Assembly (NCBI GenBank): GCA_017999235.1
Contig: JAGOBN010000037.1
Coordinates: 1 to 12,877, forward strand
Length of the DNA: 12,877 bases
Reading direction: 5' to 3'
Source of the DNA: Anaerolineales bacterium
GTDB taxonomy: Bacteria > Chloroflexota > Anaerolineae > Anaerolineales > UBA6663
Positions 1 to 6,996 of this stretch are shown piece after piece (position 1 is the first letter of the stretch; every line of letters begins with the position of its first letter). The position numbers were made by a program, and so were the translations under genes. The notes under the pieces were generated by a model that saw nothing but the letters and a program-made list of their open reading frames with translations, was not told where the DNA came from and did no database searches.

Positions 1-655
1 CGCCGGCGGCCACATCCCAGGCCTGCAAATTGAGATGGAAGCTGCCATCCAGCCGGCCGGCGGCGATGTAGGCCAGGGTCAGGGCGGCGCTGCCCGGCAG
101 ACGCAGGCTGTGGCCGACGTTGGCCAGACGCGGGGTGAGCACGGCGGCCTGATCGCGTAAGGCGGCCTCGCGCGGCCAGCCGGCGCCCAGGACGGCGGCG
201 CCGATCTCGGCCACCGAGCTGACCGCCAGCCGGCGCGGCCGGCCACGGCCTTGCCGAACGAAGGCGCCCTGGCCGCGTTCGCCATAGAACAGCTCGCGGC
301 GCATAGGGTCGTAGATGACGCCCAGATACGGGGCGCCGGCCTCCGCGACTCCCAGCGAGACGGCAAAACAGGGCAGTTGGCGGGCGTAGTTGGACGTGCC
401 ATCCAGCGGATCGATCACCCACGTGGGGCCAGGCGCGGTCAGGTCCGCCGTCAGCAGACCCTCTTCAGACAGCACGGCATCCTCCGGAAAGGCGGCGTGC
501 AGGTGCTTCAAGATCAGGGTTTGGGCGGCAACGTCGGCGTCGGTCACCAGATTGCGCGGCCCTTTGAGGGAGACGGTGCGGGGGCGGTTGAGCTTGCGGC
601 GCAGGAGGTCGCCGGCCGCCAGCGCGGCTTCAATGGCGGTGGTCAAACGGCTCAT
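1..655 (-). CDS. Inositol monophosphatase family protein (3' end outside window)
   Basis: A Mg2+-dependent sugar/inositol phosphate phosphatase of the IMPase (SuhB-like) superfamily is the likely product. The minus strand from the ATG at 655-653 gives 218 residues before the window edge; the family is usually about 260 aa, so roughly 40-50 C-terminal residues are missing. Both signature motifs are visible: S-E-E-G at residues 63-66, the metal site IDPLDGTSN at 81-89 (Asp82, Asp85), and the second motif WDVAAG at 213-218 (Asp214), which ends exactly at the window edge. The start is chosen because nothing in frame upstream looks coding and the ATG sits 8 nt below a perfect TATAAT. There is no Shine-Dalgarno sequence, so translation is probably leaderless. 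The gene diverges from the SorC-type operon. Its exact substrate (inositol phosphate, a histidinol-phosphate-like compound or another sugar phosphate) cannot be told from the motifs. Confidence 0.9.
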   Translation of the reverse strand, partial: MSRLTTAIEAALAAGDLLRRKLNRPRTVSLKGPRNLVTDADVAAQTLILKHLHAAFPEDAVLSEEGLLTADLTAPGPTWVIDPLDGTSNYARQLPCFAVSLGVAEAGAPYLGVIYDPMRRELFYGERGQGAFVRQGRGRPRRLAVSSVAEIGAAVLGAGWPREAALRDQAAVLTPRLANVGHSLRLPGSAALTLAYIAAGRLDGSFHLNLQAWDVAAG

Positions 656-663
656 AGTGGGTG

Positions 664-669
664 ATTATA
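664..669 (-). promoter_or_regulatory. -10 element of the IMPase-family gene (leaderless promoter)
   Basis: On the minus strand the hexamer is a perfect TATAAT, with 8 nt between it and the ATG at 655. A start point 6-8 nt downstream would fall on or next to the A of the start codon, giving a leaderless mRNA. No recognisable -35 hexamer is seen at 16-18 bp spacing. There is also no Shine-Dalgarno sequence, which fits a leaderless transcript. Confidence 0.55.
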
Positions 670-780
670 GTCTATTTGTTCGATGGCCGCGGTGGCGTGA
701 CCGAACGGAGTCGCAGCCGCCGTCACCCAAGGCCGACGAGAAAAAAAATTAATAAACTTAAATGACGTCTCCAAAAAAAT

Positions 781-792
781 TCACAAAAGTGA
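781..792. promoter_or_regulatory. Short inverted repeat TCAC-AAAA-GTGA, possible operator
   Basis: A 4+4 bp palindrome with a 4 bp spacer lies in the AT-rich divergent intergenic region, about 18 bp upstream of the proposed -35 of the regulator gene. A second weaker dyad, TTGT-N5-ACAA, follows at 793-805. SorC-family proteins commonly bind dyads near their own promoters, but these repeats are short and could occur by chance in AT-rich DNA. Confidence 0.25.
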
Positions 793-809
793 TTGTATTG
801 CACAAATGC

Positions 810-838
810 GTGACTTTCTTTGGCGAATGGGTTATATT
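810..838 (+). promoter_or_regulatory. Probable sigma70-type promoter of the operon
   Basis: GTGACT at 810-815 (4 of 6 matches to TTGACA) is followed after 17 bp by TATATT at 833-838 (5 of 6 matches to TATAAT). It lies in the only markedly AT-rich stretch of the window and points toward the regulator gene. The predicted start near 845 gives a leader of about 70 nt before the GTG at 917. No equally good promoter was found in the longer intra-operon gaps, so this is the best candidate for the whole cluster. Confidence 0.5.
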
Positions 839-848
839 CTGTAGTACC

Positions 849-873
849 AATTCATTAGACAACAATGTGAATT
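849..873. promoter_or_regulatory. Candidate regulator operator, AATTCA-N13-TGAATT
   Basis: A perfect 6+6 bp inverted repeat (849-854 and 868-873) with a 13 bp spacer begins about 10 bp after the proposed -10 element, covering the expected transcription start and early leader. This is where a repressor would block initiation. Its position in front of a SorC-family gene suggests autoregulation by that protein. The dyad is short, so the assignment is tentative. Confidence 0.35.
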
Positions 874-916
874 TGTCCGGTTCTAGGAAGACATAACCGC
901 CCTGGCGAGGCCGCTT

Positions 917-1918
917 GTGGTTCGGAGATCTTCTAATTCACCTCAACCTGCCCTGACGGGCGAGCGTTTGGAGCTCTTGGCGCGCATCTCGGAGCTGTAT
1001 TACGAGGACCGCCTAACCCAAGAGCAGATCGCGGCGCAAACCGGGTATTCCCGTTCGATGGTGTCGCGCTTCTTGACCGAAGCGCGGGATCAACAGGTGG
1101 TGGAGATCAAGGTCCATCACCCGCTGGAGCGCCGGCGGGACATGGAAGACCTGCTCCAGAACCTGTTGGGGCTCAAAGTGGTGCAGGTGCTGGCGCGGGG
1201 GACATTGAACTACATCCAGATGCTGCGCCGGCTGGGCGTTTTGGCGGCGCGGTTTGTGGAAGACCTGATCTTTGACAACGCCACGATTGGAGTGTCGTGG
1301 GGCGAGGCGATCTCCGAGACGATCACGGCCCTGCGGCCGCGCACCCGGACGGGCATTCACGTTGTCCAGATGATCGGCTCGCTGGGGCCGCCGAACCCGG
1401 AGATTGACGGGCCGGAACTGGCGCGGCGTCTGGCGCGCACGCTGGGCGGCCAGTATTCCACCTTCCCGGTGCCGCTGTTCGTGGACAGCGAGATGACGCG
1501 CCAGATGCTGATGAACGACACGCGCGTGCAGCGGGTGGTGGAGCATTTCAAGGACGTCGATCTGGCGCTGTTGGGCGTCGGCACGGTGGAATCGGAACGC
1601 TCGAGTCTGCTGCGCGGGAACTATCTGGCCGAGGCGCAGCTGCTGGGTTTGCAGCAGGCCGGCGCGGTGGGAGACGTGGCCGTCATCCACTTCGACCTGC
1701 AGGGCCAGGTGGTGGATATCCCGCTAGCCCGGCAGGTGATGGGGATTGACGCGGCCACGCTGCTGGAGCGGCCGCTGCGGGTGGGGGTGGCCGGGGGGCA
1801 GTTCAAGAGCAAGCCGATTTTGGGCGCGAGCCGGGCCGGCTTCATCAACATGTTGATCACGGATGAGGTCGCCGCTTCGGGCGTCCTTCAGTTATTGCGG
1901 GCCGAAGGGCGCGCCTGA
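917..1918 (+). CDS. SorC-family transcriptional regulator
   Basis: This 333-residue protein has the two-domain layout of SorC/DeoR-type regulators such as SorC, CggR, DeoR (B. subtilis) and LsrR. A helix-turn-helix lies at about residues 30-56 (L-T-Q-E-Q-I-A, then S-R-S-M-V-S-R-F-L). A large sugar-binding domain follows at about 80-330, with the family-typical G-V-S-W-G-E-A, L-L-G-V-G-T and, near the end, V-A-G-G-x-x-K plus N-M-L-I-T-D-E. These regulators respond to phosphorylated sugars, so the effector is probably the PTS product or the next intermediate. The GTG at 917 is chosen because GGCGAGG (904-910) sits 6 nt upstream. It is the first gene of the operon: its TGA ends at 1918, 24 bp before the E1 alpha start. 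Whether it activates or represses cannot be read from the sequence. Confidence 0.9.
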   Translation: MVRRSSNSPQPALTGERLELLARISELYYEDRLTQEQIAAQTGYSRSMVSRFLTEARDQQVVEIKVHHPLERRRDMEDLLQNLLGLKVVQVLARGTLNYIQMLRRLGVLAARFVEDLIFDNATIGVSWGEAISETITALRPRTRTGIHVVQMIGSLGPPNPEIDGPELARRLARTLGGQYSTFPVPLFVDSEMTRQMLMNDTRVQRVVEHFKDVDLALLGVGTVESERSSLLRGNYLAEAQLLGLQQAGAVGDVAVIHFDLQGQVVDIPLARQVMGIDAATLLERPLRVGVAGGQFKSKPILGASRAGFINMLITDEVAASGVLQLLRAEGRA

Positions 1919-1931
1919 GTGCATCCTCAGC

Positions 1932-1937
1932 AGGAGG
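1932..1937 (+). promoter_or_regulatory. Ribosome binding site deciding the E1 alpha start
   Basis: A perfect AGGAGG stands 5 nt before the ATG at 1943. An in-frame GTG at 1919 directly after the regulator stop would give an 8-residue longer protein but has no such site, so 1943 is preferred. Confidence 0.85.
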
Positions 1938-1942
1938 CAAGG

Positions 1943-2941
1943 ATGGGTATTTTAGAAAACGGCCAGCCGGCCGCCGCGACGCCGCTGCCAGCGGAATGGA
2001 CTCCGGCGGCGGCGCGCGAGAAACTGGCCCAGATGCTGGTCATCCGCGCGTTTGAGGCGAAGGCCGAAGAGCTGTTTGCGCTGGGGCGCGTGCACGGCAC
2101 CATGCATCTGTCCATCGGCCAGGAAGCCACGGCGGTGGGCGCGGCCAGCGCTTTGCGGCGCGGCGATTACCTGCTCAACCACCATCGCGGCCACGGCCAT
2201 TGTCTGGCCTGGTTCGACAGCGATGTGGACGCGATGATGGCCGAATTCATGGGCAAAGAGACCGGCTACTGCCGCGGGCGGGGCGGCTCGATGCACATCG
2301 CCAACGTGGCCGCCAACAACCTGGGCGCCAACGGCATCGTGGCCGGCGGCGTGCCGCTGGCGGTGGGCGTGGGCCTGAGCATCAAGATGCGCGGCACCGA
2401 CCAAGTGGGCATGGTGAATTTCGGCGACGGCGCCTCCAACGAAGGCGCCTTCCACGAATCCTTGAATATGGCCAGCATCTGGAAGCTGCCCATCATCTAT
2501 CTGTGTGAAAACAACCAGTACGCCATGTCGATGCCGGTGACCAAGGCCATGACCGTGGCCCGGATCAGCGACCGGGCGGTGGCCTACGGGATTCCCGGGG
2601 TCACCGTGGACGGCAATGACCTGCCGGCCGTGTACGCGGCGGTGGGGGCGGCGGCGGCACGGGCGCGCGCCGGCGAGGGGCCGACGCTGCTGGAGGCGGT
2701 CACCTACCGCTGGCGCGGCCACTCCAAGAGCGACAAGCAGGCGTACCGCACGCGGGATGAAGTGAAAGAGTGGCAGCAGCGCGACCCGATCCTGCGCTTC
2801 GCGGCGCTTATCGAACTCAGTGACACCGAGCTGGAGGCCATGCGGCAGGCCGCCAACCAGCGCGTTGAGGCGGCCGTGGCGTTTGCCGAGGCCAGCCCGG
2901 AACCGACGGTCGCGAGCATCCTGGAGGGCGTCTATGCCTAG
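1943..2941 (+). CDS. acoA: Acetoin/pyruvate dehydrogenase-type E1 component, alpha subunit
   Basis: This thiamine-diphosphate-dependent E1 alpha subunit is 332 aa, the usual size for AcoA and short PdhA proteins. The ThDP/Mg2+ motif begins with G-D-G at residues 161-163 and closes with C-E-N-N at 188-191. Earlier, [12 protein letters not shown] matches the E1 alpha N-terminal signature. The W-R-G-H-S-K-S-D stretch near residue 260 is the active-site loop that carries the conserved His-Ser. With the beta subunit it would form a hetero-tetramer that makes hydroxyethyl-ThDP and passes an acetyl group to the E2 lipoyl arm. Its stop overlaps the E1 beta start by 8 bp, indicating translational coupling. 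Pyruvate, acetoin and branched-chain enzymes look alike at this level. The operon context (polyol PTS, DXR-like enzyme) argues for an acyloin substrate, possibly a deoxyketose phosphate. Confidence 0.88.
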   Translation: MGILENGQPAAATPLPAEWTPAAAREKLAQMLVIRAFEAKAEELFALGRVHGTMHLSIGQEATAVGAASALRRGDYLLNHHRGHGHCLAWFDSDVDAMMAEFMGKETGYCRGRGGSMHIANVAANNLGANGIVAGGVPLAVGVGLSIKMRGTDQVGMVNFGDGASNEGAFHESLNMASIWKLPIIYLCENNQYAMSMPVTKAMTVARISDRAVAYGIPGVTVDGNDLPAVYAAVGAAAARARAGEGPTLLEAVTYRWRGHSKSDKQAYRTRDEVKEWQQRDPILRFAALIELSDTELEAMRQAANQRVEAAVAFAEASPEPTVASILEGVYA

Positions 2942-3974
2942 CGCAGCCGTGGCGGTTGAAACCCTGCCGGTGGCCCCGCCGGCCGGCGGGCGCGAGATCA
3001 CGTATGTGGAAGCCGTGCGCGAGACCCTGCGCCAGGTGATGGCCGCGGACGAGCGCGTCTTTGTCATGGGCGAGGATATCGGCGTGTACGGCGGCGCCTT
3101 CGGCGCCACGGCCGGCCTGCTGCCGGAGTTTGGCGAGCAGCGCGTCATCGACACGCCCATCTCCGAGGCCGCCATCGCCGGCGCCTGCATCGGCGCGGCC
3201 CTGACCGGCATGCGGCCGGTGGGCGAGATCCAGTTCATGGATTTTGTCACCCTGAGCATGGAGCAGCTGGTCCTGCAGGCGGCCAAGATCCGGTTCATGT
3301 TTGGCGGCAAGGCCACCGTGCCGATGGTGCTGCGCATGCCGGGCGGCTCCGGCACCGGCGCGGCCGCCCAGCACTCCGAGAGCCTGGAAAACTGGTTTGT
3401 GCATGTGCCCGGACTGAAAGTGGTGATGCCCAGTAACCCTTACGATGTTAAGGGGTTATTAACTTCAGCCATTTACGACGACAATCCCGTCATCTTTATC
3501 GAGCATAAGCTCCTGTACAAGACCAAAGGCTGTGTGCCTGAGCAGCTGTACACCCTGCCGCTCAGCCAGAGCCACGTGGCGCGGGAAGGCCGGCACCTGA
3601 CGATTGTGGCCACCTCCATGATGGTCAACCGCTCCCTGGAGGCGGCCAAGCAGCTGGCGGCGGAGGGGATCGAGTGCGAGGTGATTGATCCGCGCACGCT
3701 CAACCCGCTGGATGTGGACCCCATCGTGGCCAGCGTCAAGAAGACCGGGCGCGTGCTGATCGTGCATGAGGCGGTGAAGACGGGCGGCTTCGGCGGCGAA
3801 GTGGCCGGCCGGATCGTCGAGAGTGAGGCCTTTGATTACCTGGAGGCGCCCGTGCGCCGGCTGGCTGGATTGGATATCCCCATCCCGTACAACCGCACCC
3901 TGGAAATGAACTCCGTCCCGCAAGTGGACAAGATCGTGGCCGAAGCGCGCCAGTTGGCGAAAGGCGAATTCTAA
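2934..3974 (+). CDS. acoB: Acetoin/pyruvate dehydrogenase-type E1 component, beta subunit
   Basis: This 346-residue E1 beta partner carries the transketolase-like pyrimidine-binding and C-terminal domains. Family landmarks include [13 protein letters not shown], then [11 protein letters not shown] with the Glu that activates ThDP, and [10 protein letters not shown]-terminal features are [10 protein letters not shown] and [13 protein letters not shown]. The ATG at 2934 is chosen because GGAGGG (2923-2928) lies 5 nt upstream and the residues before it are alpha-subunit codons in another frame. It overlaps acoA by 8 bp and shares the A of its TAA with the ATG of acoC. About 20 poorly conserved residues precede the conserved R-E-I-T-Y-V-E-A-V start, slightly longer than many homologues. 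Positions 3431-3540 are noticeably more AT-rich than the rest of the gene, with two adjacent TTA codons. Confidence 0.9.
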   Translation: MPSAAVAVETLPVAPPAGGREITYVEAVRETLRQVMAADERVFVMGEDIGVYGGAFGATAGLLPEFGEQRVIDTPISEAAIAGACIGAALTGMRPVGEIQFMDFVTLSMEQLVLQAAKIRFMFGGKATVPMVLRMPGGSGTGAAAQHSESLENWFVHVPGLKVVMPSNPYDVKGLLTSAIYDDNPVIFIEHKLLYKTKGCVPEQLYTLPLSQSHVAREGRHLTIVATSMMVNRSLEAAKQLAAEGIECEVIDPRTLNPLDVDPIVASVKKTGRVLIVHEAVKTGGFGGEVAGRIVESEAFDYLEAPVRRLAGLDIPIPYNRTLEMNSVPQVDKIVAEARQLAKGEF

Positions 3975-5296
3975 TGGCCAAGGCCGTCATCATGCCGAAG
4001 TTCGGCTTCACGCAGGAGAGCGCCCAGATCGTGCGCTGGCTGAAAAAGGCCGGCGACGCGGTGGAGCAGGGTGACCCGATCGCGGAAGTGACGACCGACA
4101 AGGTCAACATGGAGGTCGAGGCGCCGGAGTCCGGCATCCTGGACGGCTTGCGCTTCCAAGAAGGCGACACGGTGCCGGTGACCGAGATCATCGCGTATCT
4201 GCGCGCGCCCAATGAGACTTTAGCGGCGAGCGCTCAACCCGCCGGCGCCGCGCCGGCCGCGGCGGTAGCCGCGGCCCCGGCGGCGGCCACTGCGGCAACC
4301 CCCGTAGCCGCCAAGCTAGCGCAAGACCTGGGCGTGGATGTGAGCCAGGTGGCCGGCACCGGCCCGGGCGGACGCGTGACGCGCCGGGATGTGGAAGCGG
4401 CCGCCGCGGCCGCTGGAGCAGCGGGCGGCCGGCCGCGCGCGGTTCCGGCCGCGCGCCGGCTGGCGCGTGAGCTGGGGGTGGACCTGGCGGCCGTGCCCGG
4501 CAGCGGCCCGCACGGGCGGGTGCAGTCAGCGGATGTTAAAGCGGCGGCCGAGAGTGCGGCGGCCAGCGTCCCGGCGGCGGCGCCCGCGGCCAGCCCGGCG
4601 CCGGCCGGCGTCAAGGTCATCCCCCTGGTCGGTATGCGCCGCACCATCGCGACGCGCCTGCAGAAGAGCTTCCAGGACGCGCCGCATATTTTCTTCGACG
4701 CCGAGATCGACGTGACGGCGGCGGAAGCGCTGCGCGCGGCCGCCAACGCGCGCCAGGCCAAAGAGCAGCCCAAACTCAGCCTGACGGTGCTGATCGCCAA
4801 GGCCTGCGCCTGGGCGCTGGGCCGGCACCCCTTGCTGAACAGCTGGCTGGTGGGCGACGAGATCCGGGTGCTGGACGCCGTGAACCTGGGCGTGGCCGTG
4901 GCGCTGGAGGACGGCCTGATCGTGCCGGTCGTCAAAGACGTGGCCCACAAGGGGTTGGCCCAGCTGGCGGTCGAGATCGCGGGCCTGGCCGAGCGGGCGC
5001 GCACCAACCGCCTGCGCCCGGATGACGTGGCCGATGGCACCTTTACGATCAGCAACTTGGGGATGTTTGGGGTGGACCGCTTCACGGCCATCCTTAACCC
5101 CCCGCAGGTGGGCATTCTGGCCGTCAGCCGGGCGCGCTCGCAGTTTGTGCCGGACGCGCACGGCCAGCCGGTGGCGCGGCCGCTGATGACGGTGACCCTC
5201 TCGGCCGACCACCGCGTGGTGGACGGCGCGGTGGCGGCCCGGTTCCTGAAAGACCTGCGGGACGGGCTGGAGCAGCCCAGCCTGCTGCTGGTTTAG
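3974..5296 (+). CDS. acoC: Dihydrolipoamide acyltransferase (E2) with tandem peripheral-subunit-binding domains
   Basis: This 440-residue E2 core would carry acetyl groups from E1 to CoA. Domains in order: one lipoyl domain (1-78) with lipoyl-Lys43 in T-T-D-K-V; an Ala/Pro linker (about 81-108); two peripheral-subunit-binding domains (about 109-142 and 154-190), each with the L-G-V-D...G-x-G-P-x-G-R-V pattern; a second Ala/Pro linker (191-212); and the catalytic domain (213-440). The latter has D-A-P-H near 235-238 and the active-site D-H-R-V-V-D-G at 412-418 (His413). Two E1/E3-binding domains are unusual, since one is typical. The start ATG shares its A with the acoB stop. Family members use acetyl, branched-chain or 2-oxoglutarate-derived acyl groups. 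The AcoA/AcoB context favours acetyl. No E3 lipoamide dehydrogenase gene accompanies it here. Confidence 0.92.
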   Translation: MAKAVIMPKFGFTQESAQIVRWLKKAGDAVEQGDPIAEVTTDKVNMEVEAPESGILDGLRFQEGDTVPVTEIIAYLRAPNETLAASAQPAGAAPAAAVAAAPAAATAATPVAAKLAQDLGVDVSQVAGTGPGGRVTRRDVEAAAAAAGAAGGRPRAVPAARRLARELGVDLAAVPGSGPHGRVQSADVKAAAESAAASVPAAAPAASPAPAGVKVIPLVGMRRTIATRLQKSFQDAPHIFFDAEIDVTAAEALRAAANARQAKEQPKLSLTVLIAKACAWALGRHPLLNSWLVGDEIRVLDAVNLGVAVALEDGLIVPVVKDVAHKGLAQLAVEIAGLAERARTNRLRPDDVADGTFTISNLGMFGVDRFTAILNPPQVGILAVSRARSQFVPDAHGQPVARPLMTVTLSADHRVVDGAVAARFLKDLRDGLEQPSLLLV

Positions 5297-5324
5297 AGCG
5301 CGGCCCGGCAGAGGAGACGACGAC

Positions 5325-5777
5325 ATGGAACTCACCGGCACGACCATTGTTTTGCTGCTGGCGTTCATGTGGGCGTTCCAGTATGGGCTGTCGTTTTGGC
5401 AGATGCGCCGCTATTACAAGCGTCTGGCGGAATTGCGCCGGGAAGGCTTGGTGTGGGTGGGGTTGGCCGGTTCGGCCTGGCGCCGGCGGCAGTACGCGGT
5501 GCTGGTGGTCACCCCGGAACAGCGGATTGTGCGGGCGGAGCAGTTGTCCGGCTGGACGGTTCTGGCCACGCTGAAACCTTTGCCCGGGCTGGAAGGCCGG
5601 CCGGTCAGCGACCTCTTGGATGACACCGTGACCCTGCCGGTGACCAAGAAGCAGCTGGCGGCTTTGCGCGACGCCGTAAAACATATGCAGGCGTACGCGG
5701 CCCGGAAAGCGGCGGAGGCCGCCGACGCGGCGCAGACCGAAAGCGGCGCGCTGCCGGCGTCCACCCCCGCGGCTTAA
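5325..5777 (+). CDS. gutM: GutM/SrlM family protein (glucitol operon activator protein)
   Basis: This 150-residue protein belongs to the GutM family. It has an N-terminal hydrophobic segment (about residues 6-26) ending in Q-M-R-R-Y-Y. A small conserved domain follows with G-L-V-W-V-G-L-A-G-S and Q-Y-A-V-L-V-V, then Q-R-I-V-R-A-E, W-T-V-L-A and L-P-G-L-E-G-R-P-V-S-D-L, matching the layout I recall for E. coli SrlM. The last 35 or so residues are Ala-rich and extend beyond the roughly 120 aa E. coli protein. E. coli GutM activates the glucitol operon, but a membrane-anchored segment suggests a signalling or permease-associated role. It sits directly before the PTS permease genes, as in known gut clusters, 28 bp after acoC, with GAGGAG (5311-5316) 8 nt upstream. 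The usual companion repressor GutR/SrlR is replaced here by a SorC-type protein. Confidence 0.82.
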   Translation: MELTGTTIVLLLAFMWAFQYGLSFWQMRRYYKRLAELRREGLVWVGLAGSAWRRRQYAVLVVTPEQRIVRAEQLSGWTVLATLKPLPGLEGRPVSDLLDDTVTLPVTKKQLAALRDAVKHMQAYAARKAAEAADAAQTESGALPASTPAA

Positions 5778-5882
5778 CCGCCCGCCCGGGACTTTTGAAA
5801 GGAGTGCTTATCGCCGATCGCCCAAGGTGTCACGCGTTTCCACTCGGAGAGTTCAGCTTTTATTTCAGACCCGTTGAAAAAT

Positions 5883-5888
5883 GAGGAG
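5883..5888 (+). promoter_or_regulatory. Ribosome binding site deciding the IIC1 start
   Basis: GAGGAG lies 6 nt before the ATG at 5895. An in-frame TTG at 5874 would add 7 residues but has no ribosome binding site, so the ATG is preferred. The 117 bp gap upstream (5778-5894) is the longest in the operon. I find no convincing promoter or hairpin in it. Confidence 0.75.
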
Positions 5889-5894
5889 TTCGCC

Positions 5895-6437
5895 ATGGAC
5901 TTACTAGTTCAATTGGCCACCGGTTTCATCGGCATCTTCCAAAAAGGTGCTGAATGGTGGTGGGCGGTGTTTGTCGGCATCGTCCCGCTGGTCATCGTGC
6001 TGATGACGGCCTTCAATGCGATCATCGCCTGGATCGGCCAGGAGCGCATCGAAGGCTTCAGCAAGTTCGCGTCCCAGGAAGGCATCCTCTTCCTGCCGTT
6101 CCGCTACCTGCTGCTCCCGATCGTGGCCGTCTTCGTGTTGACCAACCCGATGGCGTACACGATGGGCCGCTTCCTGCCGGAGCGCTACAAGCCGGCCTTC
6201 TATGATGCGGCTGTGTCCTTCGTGCATCCGCCGCTCGGCATTCTGCCGCACGTCAACCCCGGTGAGCTGTTTGTGTGGGCCGGCATCGCCAACGGCGTGC
6301 AGTCCGCTTACGGCAATACGGCGATGGCCGACCTGGCGGTCCGCTATCTGTTGACGGGCATGCTGGTCATCTTGATCCGCGGCATCGTCACCGAGCGCAT
6401 CACCGCCTTCATGTGGAAGAAGCCGGCCGCGGCCTAA
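5895..6437 (+). CDS. srlA: PTS glucitol-family permease, IIC component (SrlA/GutA type)
   Basis: This 180-residue integral membrane protein matches IIC1 of the glucitol/sorbitol PTS family (E. coli SrlA, 187 aa). Shared landmarks are F-I-G-I-F-Q-K-G-A-E near the N terminus, N-P-M-A at 84-87, G-R-F-L-P-E-R-Y-K-P at 91-100 and P-H-V-N-P-G-E-L-F at 118-126. Hydrophobic segments lie at about 22-48, 66-83, 122-142 and 150-163. With the second IIC protein it forms the translocation path for a polyol that is phosphorylated on entry by the IIB protein. It precedes the IIC2 gene by 10 bp. Family membership is clear, but the transported polyol need not be glucitol, because no sorbitol-6-phosphate dehydrogenase accompanies it. 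Confidence 0.93.
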   Translation: MDLLVQLATGFIGIFQKGAEWWWAVFVGIVPLVIVLMTAFNAIIAWIGQERIEGFSKFASQEGILFLPFRYLLLPIVAVFVLTNPMAYTMGRFLPERYKPAFYDAAVSFVHPPLGILPHVNPGELFVWAGIANGVQSAYGNTAMADLAVRYLLTGMLVILIRGIVTERITAFMWKKPAAA

Positions 6438-6447
6438 GGAGGACACC

Positions 6448-6981
6448 ATGCAAGCATTTACTGGTTTCTTGACGCGCTTTGGCCGAGCCATGGGCAGCCT
6501 GGTCGGCACCCTGTATCAAGCGGGGCGTGAGTCCGTCGATCAGGTCTGGAAGAACGTGCTGCCCTTCCTGGCCTTCGTCGCGGTGATCGTCGGTATCATG
6601 AACGGCACGGGCCTGGGGACGCTGATTGCCACGGCGCTCGAGCCGCTGGCCGGCAGCGTTGTCGGCCTGATCGTGCTATCCTTGATCATCGGCCTGCCGG
6701 TGCTCTCGCCCCTGCTGGGGCCGGGCGCCGTCATCGCTCAGATCATCGGCACCTTGCTGGGGACGCTGTTCGCCAACAAGACCCTGCCCCTGTCCGCGGC
6801 GTTGCCGGCCCTGTGGGCCATCAACCCGCAGGTCGGCTGCGACTTCATCCCCGTGGGCCTGGCCCTGGGCGAAGCCGAGCCGGAGACGGTGGAAGTGGGC
6901 GTGCCGGCCGTGCTGTTCTCCCGCTTTATCACCGGCCCCGTGGCCGTGCTGATCGGGTGGGTGGCCGCGCTCGGAATGTAA
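6448..6981 (+). CDS. srlE: PTS glucitol-family permease, second IIC domain as a free-standing protein
   Basis: This 177-residue membrane protein corresponds to the C-terminal half of E. coli SrlE (IIBC, about 319 aa). Matching stretches are L-P-F-L-A-F-V at 38-44, S-P-L-L-G-P-G-A-V-I-A-Q at 87-98, C-D-F-I-P-V-G-L at 131-138 and G-V-P-A-V-L-F-S-R-F near 151-160. Four or so hydrophobic segments are evident. It has its own start: AAGGAGG (6436-6442) ends 5 nt before the ATG. The IIB domain normally fused to its N terminus is encoded separately, downstream at 7065-7448. There is no sign of a recent break, as both pieces have intact starts, stops and ribosome binding sites. A perfect 17 bp hairpin follows the gene. 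Confidence 0.9.
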   Translation: MQAFTGFLTRFGRAMGSLVGTLYQAGRESVDQVWKNVLPFLAFVAVIVGIMNGTGLGTLIATALEPLAGSVVGLIVLSLIIGLPVLSPLLGPGAVIAQIIGTLLGTLFANKTLPLSAALPALWAINPQVGCDFIPVGLALGEAEPETVEVGVPAVLFSRFITGPVAVLIGWVAALGM

Positions 6982-6996
6982 GCTGTTGGTCCGCTT

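Noticed and set aside
1952..3355. 467-codon open frame antisense to acoA and acoB
   Set aside because: Low-complexity antisense translation spanning two clearly coding genes; no recognisable domain.
1943..5296. Housekeeping pyruvate dehydrogenase locus
   Set aside because: E1 and E2 sequences alone would allow it, but the lack of E3 and the tight linkage to a SorC regulator and PTS favour a catabolic role.
5804..5884. Possible 26-codon leader peptide (GTG start) ending inside the ribosome binding site of the IIC1 gene
   Set aside because: The AGGAG overlaps the GTG, leaving no usable spacing, and the peptide has no regulatory codon run or conserved look.
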